Assembly (NCBI RefSeq): GCF_004664715.2
Contig: NC_051075.1
Coordinates: 26,778,715 to 26,842,714, forward strand
Length of the DNA: 64,000 nucleotides
Direction: 5' to 3'
Source: Peromyscus leucopus
Taxonomy: Eukaryota > Chordata > Mammalia > Rodentia > Cricetidae
The position numbers were made by a program, and so were the translations under genes. The notes under the pieces were generated by a model, which was not told the origin of the DNA, made no database searches, and worked only from the letters and a program-made list of their open reading frames with translations. Below, piece by piece: positions 1-12,484 of the stretch. Position 1 is the stretch's first letter, and each line of letters opens with the position of its first letter.

Positions 1-1591
1 AACTAAGACTTGATCATTTCAGTTGCTTTGCAAAATTTAGAGATTGCGAAGATCTGAGAAGACTTAAATTCACAGTATGAAGTTAAAAAGTGACTAGAGT
101 GGGCTTGAGGACATGTAGGCTACAGCTTTTTTGATGTTAAGTCACTGGACAACTGTCATCAAGTTTTAAAATAATGACAAAATAGCTGTTGTTTCCTTCA
201 TTGTTACATACACTATCCAACTCAGTGGAAGCAAAGACCTCGTGTTTGGAACTCTTGACTTCATGTTGTTCAATAAATCAAAAGAAAATCCATTGCCATT
301 TAGCCAACAGGACAAGGAAGAGGCACAAATTGAAAGTTAGACAAGCCAAAAATCCAGCTTTACAACATATATTTTAATTGAATAATTCTCCTCTCCAATG
401 CATTACTCATTAAAATGGAAGTTGTTACAGAAAACCAAGGAAGGCTGAGAGTGGGAGAAAACCCCAACTAATTACCTAATACCAAATGATCATCCTTGAA
501 AATATATATACATGTAACATTATACAGACTCAGCAAGTCATTTTTAGGAATATATATGCTATGGATTCATGTATGCAGATAAAATACATGTGTATAGATA
601 ATAACAGTTAATGAAGAAAGTGGCCAGAATTTTGGAAGAGATCGAGAATGGGAGGGCTTGGAAGGGAAGCGAAAAATGCTACGATTATATTATAACCTCA
701 AAAGAAAAACATGGAAGTTTTCAGAAAGGGTTAAAAAAAAAAATCATGCTATCTCTGTGCAGCCTAGCAGACAGCTCTCAAATAAAAACGTTGAACTCGG
801 GGAGTAACACCTGTAGGCCTCTGAGGACCACAGTGGGTTTTTTTGGGGGTGCTTAGGGAGGCAGAGTGATGTTTGGGCTATAAGGTCAGCAGGTGGGTGG
901 ACGGACCCTTGCTCTCCAGCACCCAGGGCTTCCATGGGCGCGGGTTTACAGGACAAGCACTGTCCTTGTCTTTAGGGCACACTGAACAGAGTAATATCTA
1001 AGGCCATCCCCATACTAATAACCACTTGATCATAGGAGAGAAAACAACATTTATTTGCTATTGAAAAGCTATTTTATATATACCCCTGTGGAGAGGATTT
1101 CTTTTTTCATTGAAAACCATCAAACCTTACAATGGCTGCTTTTCACTATTTCTCCTGACCTCAGGCAAAGACTTTTGAGTTGAGGAACAGTAATCATTGA
1201 TTCAATGTTAACTCAAGATTAAGTCAAATTTTGCTAAGAGTCTAGGAGACTATCGTTTCCATTCCCAGTATAGACTCTCTAATTGTTAATTCACTACTAA
1301 GTCTTTTATTAAGAATGTTCCTACTTTTTATTGAAAATAAGTTTTTCCATACAATGTATTCCAATCATGGTTTCCCTTCCCCCACCTCCTCTCAGTTCTT
1401 TCCCACCTTCCCAACCACCCATGCTTCTATTTTTTAAGAGACCACAGTAAAGTAATTTCATTGCTTTAGTAAAATACTAAGAATATCTGATTGCAATTGA
1501 CTCATATATTTCATTAGCTTTTTAATAATTGAAGAACAATGTAAATAAATTTAAATTTCTAAAAAATTTTACTTTCTTGGTTTCTTTTTAG
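1..1591 (+). other. Ttc6 intron (partial): L1 3' ends
   Basis: No exon was found. About 420-760 is an L1 3' UTR-like tail in + orientation (end pattern 'attatataacctc' before an A-rich run). About 1325-1430 resembles an antisense L1 3' UTR (C/T-rich). The rest (1-420, 760-1325) shows nothing I recognise. Confidence 0.5.
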
Positions 1592-1742
1592 AACTGCTAC
1601 TTTGGCTTATATAAATATTGGCCTCATATATCTACTATACCTGGATAATTACACTGAAGCCTTTTTGAAATTTACTGAGGCTATTAAAGTTGATCCTTTA
1701 TTTATTCAAAGCTATATTTGTAGAGCAGAAACCTATCATAAG
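1592..1742 (+). CDS. Ttc6: Ttc6 exon (first in window), TPR 1 and start of TPR 2
   Basis: Acceptor tttcttttta-g lies before 1592 and donor gtattt follows 1742. The exon begins with one base completing a split codon, then reads TATLAYINIGLIYLLYLDNY and on to RAETYHK, ending at a codon boundary. It holds one full TPR (NYTEAF...EAIKVDP) and helix A of the next. The 34-residue spacing continues into the exon at 5728. The preceding exon is not in the window. Confidence 0.85.
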
Positions 1743-2204
1743 GTATTTAAGACTTGGTGATCTTGAATTTAAAAAATTATTTTAATTTTTTAGATATTTA
1801 TCAATGTAATTTATAATATATGAATATAATCTTTTTTTCAGCTAACCATAGAGGTTTATGGATTTATAAGCAATATCTATTAAGCAGATACAGTTAACTA
1901 TTATTATTTACAAAGCCTCTTCTTATCAAGTGTCCATTTTCATTTTTATACTATCTCTAGCACATGTTTTACATTGTTTATATAAAACAACATACAGCTA
2001 TTGTAGTTAATGTGTTTTATGCAAATAAGAATAAATGATGAGGAACTTTCTGAAAATCAGTAGCTTTAAAGTTGCCCATAATTTTGTTTGCTGGGGAAAG
2101 CTACTGTTAGCCTTTTAGAGTCTGTTGGTCTAATTCTGTGTATGTATGTTGTAGGTACAGGTTAAGTTTGTAGGTTCATAGAATGAGGCTTGTATATGAA
2201 ATGA

Positions 2205-3680
2205 TGTCTTAGGGTTTCTGTTGCTGTGAAAAGACACCATGACCATGGCCACTCTTATAAAGGAGAATATTTAACTGAAGTGTCAGCTTACAGTTTCAGA
2301 GGTTTAATCTATTATCATGACGGGGAGCATGGTGGCATGCAGGCAGACATGCTGCTGGAGGAGCTGCTGCATGTTGATATGCAGGCAACAGGAAGTAGAC
2401 TGAGGCATTGGGCGTGGCTTGGGCATATATGAGAACTCAAAGCCCACCCCCACAGTGACATATTTCCTTCAATAAGGCTATATGTACTCCAACGAAACCA
2501 CACCTCCTAATAGTGCCACTCCCTATGAAATTATGGAGACCAATTACATTTGAACTACCACAATCCACTCCCTAGCCCTCATAAGCTTGTAAGAATATCA
2601 CAATGCAAAATGCATTCAGTCTAATTTCAAGTCTCCATACTCTGTAACAGTCTCAAATTGTTTTAAAGTCCAAAGCCCAACATCTCTTCTGAGACTCATG
2701 GCAATCTCTTAACTATAATCCCCCTGTAAAATCAAAATCCAAAAGCAGATCACATACTTCCAACATATAATGGCACAGGATATACATTACCATTCCAAAA
2801 CATAGGAAAAGGAGCACAGTGAGGAAATACTGGACCAAAGCAAGACCAAAAACCAGCTGGGCAAACTCCAAACTCTGCATCTCCATGTCTGATGTCAAAA
2901 CGCTCTTCAGGTCCAATTCCTTTCAGCTTTGTTCACTGCAGCACACTTCTTTCTCTTGGGCTGTTTCAACTCCCTGTTAGCAGCTCTCCTTGGCAGGTAT
3001 CCCACAATTCTGGCATCTCTAACATCTTGGGGTCTCCAAGGCAACCCACACAACTTCACAGCTTCACACAATGGCCTCTTTAGGCCTCCTTTCAGGGTCA
3101 CCCTGAACATGTGCCTGGTCTTAGCAGCTTTCTTTAGTGTTGAGGGGGAAATTCATAGCTCCTTTCTTCTGTCTTTAACTCTAGAACCATGTGGCTGAAG
3201 TGTAGTTGGAGTTTTTCTGTGTCCACCCAGCTCCTGCAGCCACTCAGACCCAAGTCCTTGCAGTTCTGGTTTTGCAGGCATGCAAAACGTAAAAGCAAGG
3301 CTACTGTAAAAGTTTGCACCAAGGGTCCAGAAAGCTGTTGAGCAGGCAACAGGTAGCATGGAGCTCCTGAAACGTGGAGCTGTTTTTGAAGCAGTGGAGG
3401 CAAAGCCCAAATTGCAGAGGAGACTTTCTATTGGAGCTGTCAGAAACATGGGCTGTTCTCCTGAGAAAACGTCCAGACGCAAGTGCCGCTGTCCCATCGA
3501 AGAGACCTCCTGAGCCACAGGTGGTCTCTTTCATGTGCAGCCAGAGGTGCAAGGCTACCCAAACTTTTTGGAGCATAGAAGATGCTCTCAGCAGTCCCAG
3601 ATGTTGGACATGAAGCTTTAGGACTGGTATTTGCTGTGCTACAGTTCAGGTTTGCTTTGGTCTGATGGTTTTCTTGCTGT
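2205..3680. repeat. Composite rodent interspersed repeats in intron
   Basis: About 2205-2575 matches a very common rodent repeat (starts 'ttagggtttctgttgctgtg', then a 'cacctcctaatagtgccactccctatg' type segment). About 2575-3660 continues as another familiar rodent repeat ('acatcttggggtctccaagg'). I recognise both as dispersed but cannot name the families. Open frames across this block are incidental. The (TG)n at 3695-3747 follows at the right end. Confidence 0.5.
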
Positions 3681-3692
3681 ATCCCGCTCAAC

Positions 3693-3694
<2 letters not shown>

Positions 3695-3741
<47 letters not shown>

Positions 3742-3747
3742 GTGTGT
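3695..3747. repeat. (TG)n microsatellite
   Basis: About 26 TG units with one C interruption near 3737. Confidence 0.95.
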
Positions 3748-4004
3748 AAAGGGGAATGTTTACTCCATACCATTGAATATGGAAAGTATGCAGTTTTTTG
3801 CTTTCAGTTTTTTTTTTAATAGCTCTTAAGAGTCCTACAACTAACAAATTTTCTTGACTTTGAAGCTTCTGACTTTTCAATATTATCGGAAATGTGAGAC
3901 AGTCAGAAGTTTTGGAGTCACACTGAACGAGTTTTGTATTATGAGATGAGACCAGGTGTGTGGAGCCGAGGATGGAATGTTATGGTTTAAATGTAAAATG
4001 GCTC

Positions 4005-4325
4005 ATATGTTTGGACACTTGGTTCTCAATTGGTGGTGCTGTTATGGGAGATTGTGGACTCTTAATGAGGTAAAACCTCCCTAGAGGAAGTGCCTCACAA
4101 CATGGTTCTTGGGGTTTTTATATCCTGACCCCACTTCCTGTCAGGTCTCAGCTCCCTGGCCTGTTGTGTTGAGAGGTATCCCAGCCTTAAGCTCCACCAT
4201 GAGTGACTGTTATCTTTTCAAAGCACAAGTCAAACCCAGTTCTTCCCCCTTACAGTGCTTTCTCAAGTATTAGATCACAGGACGGAGGAAAGTAACTAAT
4301 ACCAACCTGGACATTTGGTACAACC
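4005..4325. repeat. Ancient interspersed repeat, family unassigned
   Basis: Diverged relatives ('cttcctgtcaggtctc' and 'aactaatacc' end patterns) appear near 49596-49990 and 53418-53640. They share a gene-desert type LTR/DNA-repeat layout, but I cannot name the family. Confidence 0.4.
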
Positions 4326-5436
4326 AGGTACGCCAGTGTGAACGTGTCAGCAGTTCGTTAATTGTGCAGACAGAACAAGGGCAGGTCAAGAAGTTTCGCA
4401 GAAATTCTCGAATTTGGTAAACAAATCCCATCTCTTGGATTTCCTCTTAATTCTACCCAATTATTTTCTTCAAATAGTCTGTGCTATTTCACTTCCCTTT
4501 ATTTGTGTATAAGTTAGTTCATGGCCTTCTTTTAGCCACACCCTACCATCATATTTATGGCAGTTCTAGGTTGTTTGGCCTAATTTTTCTGGGTTTGTGT
4601 AGTGCTACATTGGCAATGTCTTCAGTGGTGGTTGGTGTTTGTCTTTGAATGTGTGGGAATTTAAGGTATGGTTCTGTGACCGTTATTAAGGATAGAATAA
4701 ATGTTTACTTTCCATGTGACTCTCAAATGGACCTCTTTTTACACTGTTCTTATATTTTTTTCTTTAATCCATTCACATTCACTGATCTATTTTGTTTCAA
4801 GTCTGTTTCTCCATCTTATTTTTATGGTGGATGTGTGGAATGTATATATAGTGGATGTAGTGGAATTTACTTCTACTTCTTATGTCACCTTTTGTATGCT
4901 GGTTTATTAACTATGTGAAATTTAGTGAAATAGATGTTAAAAAGTTGAGGGAGAAAAGTTAAGTGAAAGAGAAGCATAGACCTGAAGGGGTTACTTTTAC
5001 TGTTTGTTAATTATAAAACTTAATGACAAATGTAAGATTAGAACCCAAGACAGTTACTAGTGCCTGGATGCACCCGCCACCATCTGCCCTCTGACTCCAA
5101 AGAGGCCTGTGCTCCCTTCTGTCCCTGACTGTTCTCCTTGGGGCCACTCTCTCTTTTCCTTGGCCCTCCAAGAACTCTTTGATCCATTCTGGCCACCTGA
5201 ATGTGAACTTGGCTCTTGAGTCAAATATCCTATTTAATTGGATAACGGACCATGACAATAACAGAATTCCCATAACATATGTATACTACAATATATCACA
5301 TACATGAGTGTAAAATGATATGTGAATGGGTATTTGTGACCATTCTTGAAAATTAAAGTGAATCATAAGACTTCTTTTTTGATTTTGTGAATTATATTTG
5401 CTTTGGTGAGTTAAGGAAACTATGTATACTTTTTGC

Positions 5437-5600
5437 ATTTATACACACACATATGTAACAACAATTAATGAAAAAAGAGGCCTTGCATTTGAAAAAGAGT
5501 AAGGAGGGTTATATGGGAGGACTGGGAGGGTGGGAAGGAAAGGGGGAAAGATGTAATTATATTATAATCTCAAAAAAATAAAAGAAATAACCAAAAACAA
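5437..5600 (+). repeat. L1 3' UTR fragment
   Basis: Contains the purine-rich run (gggaggactgggagggtggg) and the 'attatattataatctcaaa' terminal pattern of rodent L1 3' ends, followed by an A-rich tail. Confidence 0.65.
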
Positions 5601-5727
5601 GCAGAAAGGAAAATCGAGTATTTTTGGATGAGATTCTACAAAAATTCTGCAAGAAGTTGTGGGAGGGGCTAAGCATCAGAAGGTGATGCTTCAACCAGAA
5701 AACACATTTCTGTTTATCACTCAACAG

Positions 5728-5810
5728 CTGCACAAGTTGAAAAGGGCAGTGTGTGAATTATCTCGTGCTATCCACCTCCAGCCAGATGGAATCCAGCTAT
5801 ATATAATAAG
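5728..5810 (+). CDS. Ttc6: Ttc6 exon, TPR 2 helix B
   Basis: Acceptor tcactcaacag precedes 5728 and donor gtatgagc follows 5810. The 83-nt exon reads LHKLKRAVCELSRAIHLQP and ends IQLYII plus two bases (AG) of an Arg codon. The Ala of KRA falls 34 residues after the matching Ala in the previous exon. It was too short to show as a long open frame and was found by splice-site and TPR-period reasoning. Confidence 0.83.
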
Positions 5811-6353
5811 GTATGAGCACAGAAACTGAATTCTTCTTGGGGTAACTTGACATCTTAGTTAACTCTTGGTACCCCACTATTTACTCTTCCAGTCTCTTTA
5901 TTTTACGTCTAATCTCCAAACAGCGTCTACCTCTCAACATGCATTTCTTGTTTCTTTTTAAATGCTAAGACAACCATACCATTCCCCTTGCTGTTCTCTT
6001 ACACTGAAGAACAGTTTCTGAGAGTGAGGGTCTTGGAGACCTTTCTAGATGACTTGCTATGTAGACAGCAATACCCCCTCAGAGTCAGTACCTTTTGATC
6101 ATTGGTTCTGTTTGTATCCACGGTACTAAATCGAACCCTCTGCCAATTGGATAAAAAAATGTAGCTCTCAAAACTGTTTTTCAAATTTAGTAGAATTTGC
6201 TATAGAGACCTTTTGTAAGATATTGATCTCCAAAATATAATGTTCCAAGATTAATAGGCCTGGGAAAATGCAATGGGACATACTTTCTGATAAAGATGTA
6301 TTTTGTGTTTTAACACTTTGTGTTTTTGGACTTTTAAAAACTGTTTAATTTTG

Positions 6354-6645
<292 letters not shown>

Positions 6646-7368
6646 TACCAAAAGCCAAAACAAAACAAACAACTCTACAATTTTAAAATGGATTTCATGT
6701 ATACTTGTATAAATGAGTGAATGTTTTATAATCATAAAAAATTAAGTAGCATTATTAACTTTACTTTGAAAACTTACTTGGATGAATGAGTGTTTAGCTC
6801 TGAGCAGGATGTTTACACCACCCCCTCTTAGGCTCAGGGATTATCATAGAATTGCTGGGTGGAAAGACTTTAAGATCTGGAAGATGGGGAGAACGTCTGT
6901 GAAATGTTATCTTCTGGGCATGGCACAACCATTTCAGTCTGCAATGAACCCACAAAGACTGGGCAATCAACAGTCACTCGTGATCTGGAGGGCTTTAAAG
7001 GACCCTATTTTACCCTGCTGAACTAACCTGGCTACTGATAGATTCTGGGGGAAAGCAATCATTTGTTTCACTTGGGTGCCCAACCGAGGAGCCCATGTTC
7101 CAATGAGTTTTAAACCCATGGTCACATGGAGGATGCTGGTCAAACAGTGAGTCTGAAAACGACGACAATAGCAGAGCAGAAAAAGAGCAAGTGTGAAACG
7201 GGCATCAGAAAGGAGGGAGGTGACATGGGGTGGAGGGAGATGAGAGAAGTGTCGGGCTACAGCAATCAGAATGTGCTTTATACACACAACGGCCCCGGTG
7301 AAAGTTTTAAAAGCCCACGGACTAACTACCTTTTCTCTGCTTAGATTGACAGCTGTCATTTCTTCCAG

Positions 7369-7445
7369 GGGACAATACCTTCTTATGATGAAGTGTCATG
7401 ATCTTGCAAAGCTCACTATTTATCAAGTAGCAGAAATGAACAAAG
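7369..7445 (+). CDS. Ttc6: Ttc6 exon, TPR 3, with alternative upstream acceptor
   Basis: Acceptor ttcttccag ends at 7368; donor gtaaat begins at 7446. The exon completes the split Arg codon and reads RGQYLLMMKCHDLAKLTIYQ. I chose 7369 because it keeps the exact 34-residue TPR spacing from exon 5728-5810. A second acceptor (ctgcttag, exon start 7345) is also in frame and would insert eight residues (LTAVISSR region) between TPR helices. The exon ends with one base of the next codon. Confidence 0.78.
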
Positions 7446-7622
7446 GTAAATACAACTAATTCAAAATAAAAATGTTAAATATTTCTCCATTTTTTTTTTT
7501 ACTATATATTGATATTGGTAGATGAAGAATTCACTTGAAAGACAAAGAGTCTGAAAATTCAGTCTATTTTTACATAATCACCTTGTACAGTGATTCAGAG
7601 TTTGGAGACGTTTGTGAGAGCA

Positions 7623-7707
<85 letters not shown>
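7623..7707. repeat. Compound (CT)n(AT)n microsatellite
   Basis: CT-rich 7623-7653 followed by about 26 AT units, ending directly left of the solo LTR at 7713. Confidence 0.95.
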
Positions 7708-7710
<3 letters not shown>

Positions 7711-7712
7711 CA

Positions 7713-8229
7713 TGTGGTGGTATTGTGTTCCCCAAAATATTGTGTACCTTAATAAACTTATCTGGGGTCAGAGAACAGATAAGCCACTAGTTAGGCAGTG
7801 ATAGCACACGCCTTTAATCCTAGCATTCCAGAGACAGAAATCCCTCTGGATCTCTGTGAGTTCAAGGCCACATTGGAAATAGCCAAGCATGGTGACACGC
7901 CTTTAATCCCAGAAAGCCAGCCTTTAATCCCAGTGAGTGGTGGTAGAAAGCAAAAAGATATATAAGGCGTGAGGACCAGAAACTAGAGGCATTTGGCTGT
8001 TTAAGATTTTGGCTGGTTAAGCATTCAGGCTTTAGAGCAGTAATTCAGCTGAGACCCACTCCGGATGAGAACTCAGAGGCCTCCAGTCTGAGGAGACAAG
8101 ACCAGCTGAGAAGTTGACCAGGTGAGGTTAGCTGTGGCATGTTCTGTCTCTCTGATCTACCAGCATGGACCCAAATAACTCGCCTCAGGTTTGATTTTAT
8201 TAATAAGAACTTTTAAGATTCCTGCTACA
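7713..8229 (+). mobile_element. Solo LTR carrying B1-like modules
   Basis: Starts TGTGGTGGTATTGTG and ends ATTCCTGCTACA, so TG...CA ends. The flanking six bases are ACACCA (7707-7712) and ATACCA (8230-8235), 5 of 6 matching, consistent with a class II ERV target duplication. The inside (about 7794-7943) holds two to three copies of the B1 left end ('cacgcctttaatccc'), the first with a B-box-like gagttcaaggcc. Homologous antisense copies lie at 56169-56676 and 62543-63036. Confidence 0.75.
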
Positions 8230-8425
8230 ATACCAGGCTTATAATTTTACTCTTTTTGGTTTGTAATTGTAATAACTTTGTTTTATGTTAATAGAAGGTT
8301 TTGGTATGGTGTTGATTAATCATTTGATGTTGCAAAAATATGATACTGAATGACTCCCTTAAAATGATTACATTCTAAACCCTTGCTACCCAGCAGAGAC
8401 ACTATGAACTCCCCTTTGCTTTCAG

Positions 8426-8586
8426 GTCTCATTGAGCTGACACCAATACAGCAAGCACTCATTTACTCCTTTTGTGAAAACCATGACAAGGCCATTCATG
8501 TCTTGGAAGGGGTCATAGCCAGTAGACCAGAGATCTCCACTTTCGCACTCTTGGCAAAAGCCCAAATGAAGGCTAAGAAAATCAAG
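8426..8586 (+). CDS. Ttc6: Ttc6 exon, TPR 4 and start of TPR 5
   Basis: Acceptor ttgctttcag ends at 8425 and donor gtgaac begins at 8587. The 161-nt exon completes a Gly codon, then reads LIELTPIQQALIYSFCENHD, with DKAIHVLEGVIASRP as helix B and TFALLAKAQMKAKKIK as helix A of the next TPR. It ends at a codon boundary. TPR consensus is weaker here than elsewhere (spacings of 33 and 35). Confidence 0.84.
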
Positions 8587-8834
8587 GTGAACACTCTGTT
8601 GACTGATGTTTCTTAAACTTAGTAATGGAATGTACATGTTATACTCAGGGAGTGCCCTTTAAGTATTTTTACAAAATGAAATGATACGGCCTTGGAAGAA
8701 GATACTTCCCTATCTGAGCTGTCAGATGGGAATACCATCTAACTAACACCTCTGTGGCCTGTGGATCTCAGAACAAAAGACTCAGTTAATCTATGCACAG
8801 ACACCTCACTGTGGCAACACATTTCAAAGTCACT

Positions 8835-8837
<3 letters not shown>

Positions 8838-8890
<53 letters not shown>
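8838..8890. repeat. Poly(T) tract
   Basis: An uninterrupted T run of about 53 bases. No SINE or LINE body is recognised on its left or right, so it may be the tail of a decayed antisense retroposon. Confidence 0.9.
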
Positions 8891-8892
<2 letters not shown>

Positions 8893-9198
8893 CGATGGGA
8901 AAAGAATACAAATTTTAGCATCTGTAACTATGTTGTTACTGTAATAAATACCTAAGAATGTGGCAAGAGCTCTAAACTGAGCAGTGAGGTAGACGTTTAA
9001 ATATACACCTTATAAAATATAACCAAATCAGAGTATTTCTAGAAGTTTATGGGTGTTGTTCTTTAGGGACCCCAGCAGAAGCCCAAGTAGAGCAGGAATC
9101 TCATGTAAAAATGAGTGGGTGTGACTTTGTCCTCCTGGGGAATGAATGCCTGTGGGATATGTGAAAGGTCTTCAAAGTTCTCAAGAAAATGACTTCTC

Positions 9199-9344
9199 GC
9201 TGGGCAGTGGTGGTGCACACCTTTAATTCCAGCACCCGGGAGGCAGAGCCAGGCAGATCTCTGTGAGTTCGAGGCCAGCCTGGGCTACAGAGTGAGTTCC
9301 AGGAAAGGCGCAAAGCTACACAGAGAAACCCTGTCTCGAAAAAC

Positions 9345-9388
<44 letters not shown>

Positions 9389-9390
9389 AC
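9199..9390 (+). repeat. Full-length B1 SINE with long poly(A)
   Basis: B1 body 9199-9350 in + orientation, with intact B box (gagttcgaggccagc) and the 'aggaaaggcgcaaagc' variant typical in my experience of cricetid B1s. It is followed by about 40 A residues, then an A/C-rich tail to 9440 and a GA/GACA-rich run 9480-9560. Confidence 0.85.
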
Positions 9391-9401
9391 AAAAAAAACC
9401 C

Positions 9402-9432
<31 letters not shown>

Positions 9433-10140
9433 AAACAAGAAAAAAAGAAAATGACTTCTCCAGAAACCAGTATGGAAGTAGTGATAGAGAGAGATAGACA
9501 GAGACAAAGACAGAGACAGAGATATGACAGAGATAGAGAGATAGAGAAACAGAGATAGACAGTAACAACAAATGTGTTTAAACTTGATATTTGTGTTTAG
9601 ATTCATATGATGATTTGTTAATTAGTAAATGACATCTGGGAAATTAAACTTCTTTATCATTAGTGGGTTCCAATAAAAATATTATTAAATTTATATGGGT
9701 AACTTGATGAAACTTGTTTTCTCTCATTAAGAGTAAAACAGACAAATTGTATCAGGTATCATCAATACTTCTATTGCCTGCTAACTTCCCAACATGTCAT
9801 CAGGGTAACAACCAGGTAATTATTAGCAAATGGTCCACGAGTTCAAGTCTGATGTTAGAATTTAGAAGTGCTAGTTACAAAAATCCATGTATGCAAGCCT
9901 GCTTCAGACCTGGTGTATAGGATGGCCCCTGGGTGGAACTTGCTGGGTTCATCCTCCGGAACAGGGTCCCCCAGTTGTATAAGGACATTTGTGTCCTTGT
10001 TAGATCTGTGTGCATTTGTATGACGTGAGGGCCAAGGTGCTGTGGGCTCTGAGTTCTCTTTACATTTAAGGTTGTGATGTTGAACAAGTAACCAGTAAAT
10101 ACATCCCCTTCATCTCTTTCCTTTGTTCTTATCCTTACAG

Positions 10141-10275
10141 GAATCTGTGAGAATATTTAAGAAGGCTTTGGAAATGTTTTCGACTTCTGACAAAGGACCG
10201 GCTGCTGTTGCTGTTTCAGCAGAGTGTCTGTATAACCTGGGTCTTTGTTACATGGAGGAAGGCAACTTACAAATG
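10141..10275 (+). CDS. Ttc6: Ttc6 exon, end of TPR 5 and start of TPR 6
   Basis: Acceptor ttcttatccttacag ends at 10140; donor gtacct begins at 10276. The 45-codon phase-0 exon reads ESVRIFKKALEMF, then a non-TPR linker (STSDKGPAAVAVSA), then CLYNLGLCYMEEGNLQM, helix A of the next TPR. The linker is the longest break in the TPR series in this window. Confidence 0.86.
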
Positions 10276-11120
10276 GTACCTTAGAGGCAGCGATTATTTG
10301 TGACTTTCCAAACTGGTTGCTTGCATCAGTTCTGTTTCTGAAGGCTACCCACAATAATGCAAGAAGTCAACTGACCAAAACTGCTTCTAAAGCTTGGCTC
10401 CTAACTGGCAGCCTGCACCTGTAATCCCCATGAATTGTTTTAAATTAAATATCAGCACATTTTATTTGACACTAATTTGCCAATAATATTTTAAAGCTAA
10501 TACATGTTTCTCACCAAAATAGTAAATCTAACTGTAGGAAATTATTGCAGGAAAATAATGTCATCATACTAATTTGATTTATTAAATTATAAGTAGTTAA
10601 ATTGAATATTTTAATGTGCTGAAGACTAAATGGATGATGATTAGAACATTCTATGACTTTCCTTATTGATAACTGAAGAATTCAGATTTAAATTGATTAT
10701 TATGACTAGATACATTGGGGAACTGTGGCACCCTTTTATCCTGAAACCAAACAACTACGTTTCTGCTGTAGTTCTTGGGCCAGAAAGGAGAAATGAATGC
10801 TTCTGTCTGTGGTTTCTTTGAATTAATGAAATCCAAAGAATAATGATTGAAATTAAACCTCAAAGCACTGTTATCTACCAACATGGATTACATAGCTATT
10901 TATCTGGAAATAATGGGACCTTTAATTATAAGTCTGACTTATTTCTAAGGATTATGCTTGTTTGTTTTATGAGGTTCTTTGGGAGAACGTATTTTAAACA
11001 GCCCCTCTCCTGAAAAGAATCCTCGAGTGAAGCTTTTCAGTAACGTGTCCACACTTTATCCATCTTCTGAATTCGTGTGTTCTGTCACTGAGCGGTATGT
11101 GCTTCAACACATTCTTCCAG

Positions 11121-11270
11121 GCTTTTGACTCTTTGACAAAAGCTGTGAAAGCAAATCCTGAATTTGCAGAAGCCTTTTATCACCGGGGACTTTGTAAAGT
11201 GAAACTCAACAAAGAGAACTCAATTCTGGATTTTAATCGGGCGATTACTCTCAATCCCAAACATTACCAG
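11121..11270 (+). CDS. Ttc6: Ttc6 exon, TPR 6-8
   Basis: Acceptor aacacattcttccag ends at 11120; donor gtattt begins at 11271. The 50-codon phase-0 exon reads AFDSLTKAVKANPEFAEAFY, then HRGLCKVKLNKENSILDFNR, ending LNPKHYQ. It has clear TPR signatures (A20, A27, P32). It starts with an Ala codon at the repeat position where several other exons start. Confidence 0.9.
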
Positions 11271-11373
11271 GTATTTAAATAAATGACATCAGCGACTGGA
11301 AGAATAGGTTAGTTTTGGTGATACTACTGAATAGTTTGTATGTATTTGGTAATAAAAAGCAAAAGCAATTCTT

Positions 11374-11378
<5 letters not shown>

Positions 11379-11430
<52 letters not shown>
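11379..11430. repeat. (CT)n microsatellite
   Basis: About 26 CT units, then a T/C-rich tract to about 11496. Confidence 0.95.
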
Positions 11431-11435
<5 letters not shown>

Positions 11436-11496
11436 CTCTCCTCTTCTATCCCTTCTCCTTTTCACCCTTTCTTTCTTTCTTTTCTTTTCTTTTTTG

Positions 11497-11632
11497 TAGA
11501 CAGCATTTTATGGAGCACAGAATGGCCTTGAACTCACTAGGTTGTAGGGAATAACCTTGAACTCTTGACCCTTCTACCTCTGCCTCTCAAGTTTAGAGAT
11601 TACAGATGTGTGCTATCATATCTGATACCACT
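11497..11632 (-). repeat. Diverged B1 SINE, antisense
   Basis: Antisense B1 order (ttgtagacag...ccttgaactcac...tctgcctctcaag...gattacagatgtg). Confidence 0.65.
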
Positions 11633-12343
11633 TAACTATATTTTAACAATCTAAATTTTTGTATTCTTCTTTGGAATGAGAGTATTACTTTTTGACAATA
11701 GATATTGCATTTGTAACAATATTTTGTGAATCATGATATATGTAAATATTTCAAATACATTAATTTATTCTTTAGGAATTTTAATTTATATGCTATAAAT
11801 TTTATTAGTTTATTGCTTTCATATCAATAGATTTTTGCCTCCTAATAGATTGAAAGGACAACAAAAAAATTTAGTAGATGAAATTTGACTGGCTCTTGAT
11901 TTTAAATGAAATTTGAGTTGACTAAATACTAGATAATTTTAGGGAATTATTAGTAATCATTCTAGATAAGCAGTGTTGGTGTGGTTATGTAGGGCAATGT
12001 CTTTTTTTTTTTCCCACAGGAGACTCATATTAAAGGAAATGGGGTGAAAACTTATGATGTATACAACTTGTTTTTCAATAGTTTAGGGGAAAAAATGGAG
12101 AAAGCTAACACAGTAGGCTACATGGTAATGATTACTGAATCCAAGTAGTAGCCATAAGTATGGTCCCTGTAAAGTTATTTCAATTATGCTGTATGTTTAA
12201 CTTTTTAATGAAAAGAAATGGGGAAAACTATATTTTAATATTGTCTTTAGGTAGCATAGATGTGTTTGAAGTTCCCTATATTCTGGTAGAACTGATGATT
12301 TTACTAAAACATTCATCTCTGCTGTTCTCCTTTCTCTGAAAAG

Positions 12344-12484
12344 GCATATCTATGCCGAGTAGCCTATTATGGCTTAAAGGGCAGATACTCCAAAGCAATT
12401 CTGAATTGTAACGAGGCCATCAGACTTTATCCCGAGAGTGTGCGTGCCTATATCTGCAGAGGAGTTCTGAAATACTACAACAGG
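12344..12484 (+). CDS. Ttc6: Ttc6 exon, TPR 8-9
   Basis: Acceptor ctctgaaaag ends at 12343; donor gtaagc begins at 12485. The 47-codon phase-0 exon reads AYLCRVAYYGLKGRYSKAIL, then CNEAIRLYPESVRAYICRGV and ends KYYNR. The pyrimidine tract lies a little upstream (gttctcctttctct), and the AG sits in a short purine run. TPR spacing is kept on both sides. Confidence 0.88.

Noticed and set aside
3440..3880. A 146-codon frame on the minus strand
   Set aside because: It runs through (CA)n and the composite repeat; it has no family pattern and the low-complexity part dominates.
7345..7368. Main start of the third Ttc6 exon at 7345
   Set aside because: It would insert eight residues and break the exact 34-residue TPR step; kept as an alternative acceptor.
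9101..9571. A 156-codon minus-strand frame with long Phe runs
   Set aside because: It is the antisense of a B1 and its poly(A); coding is not credible.
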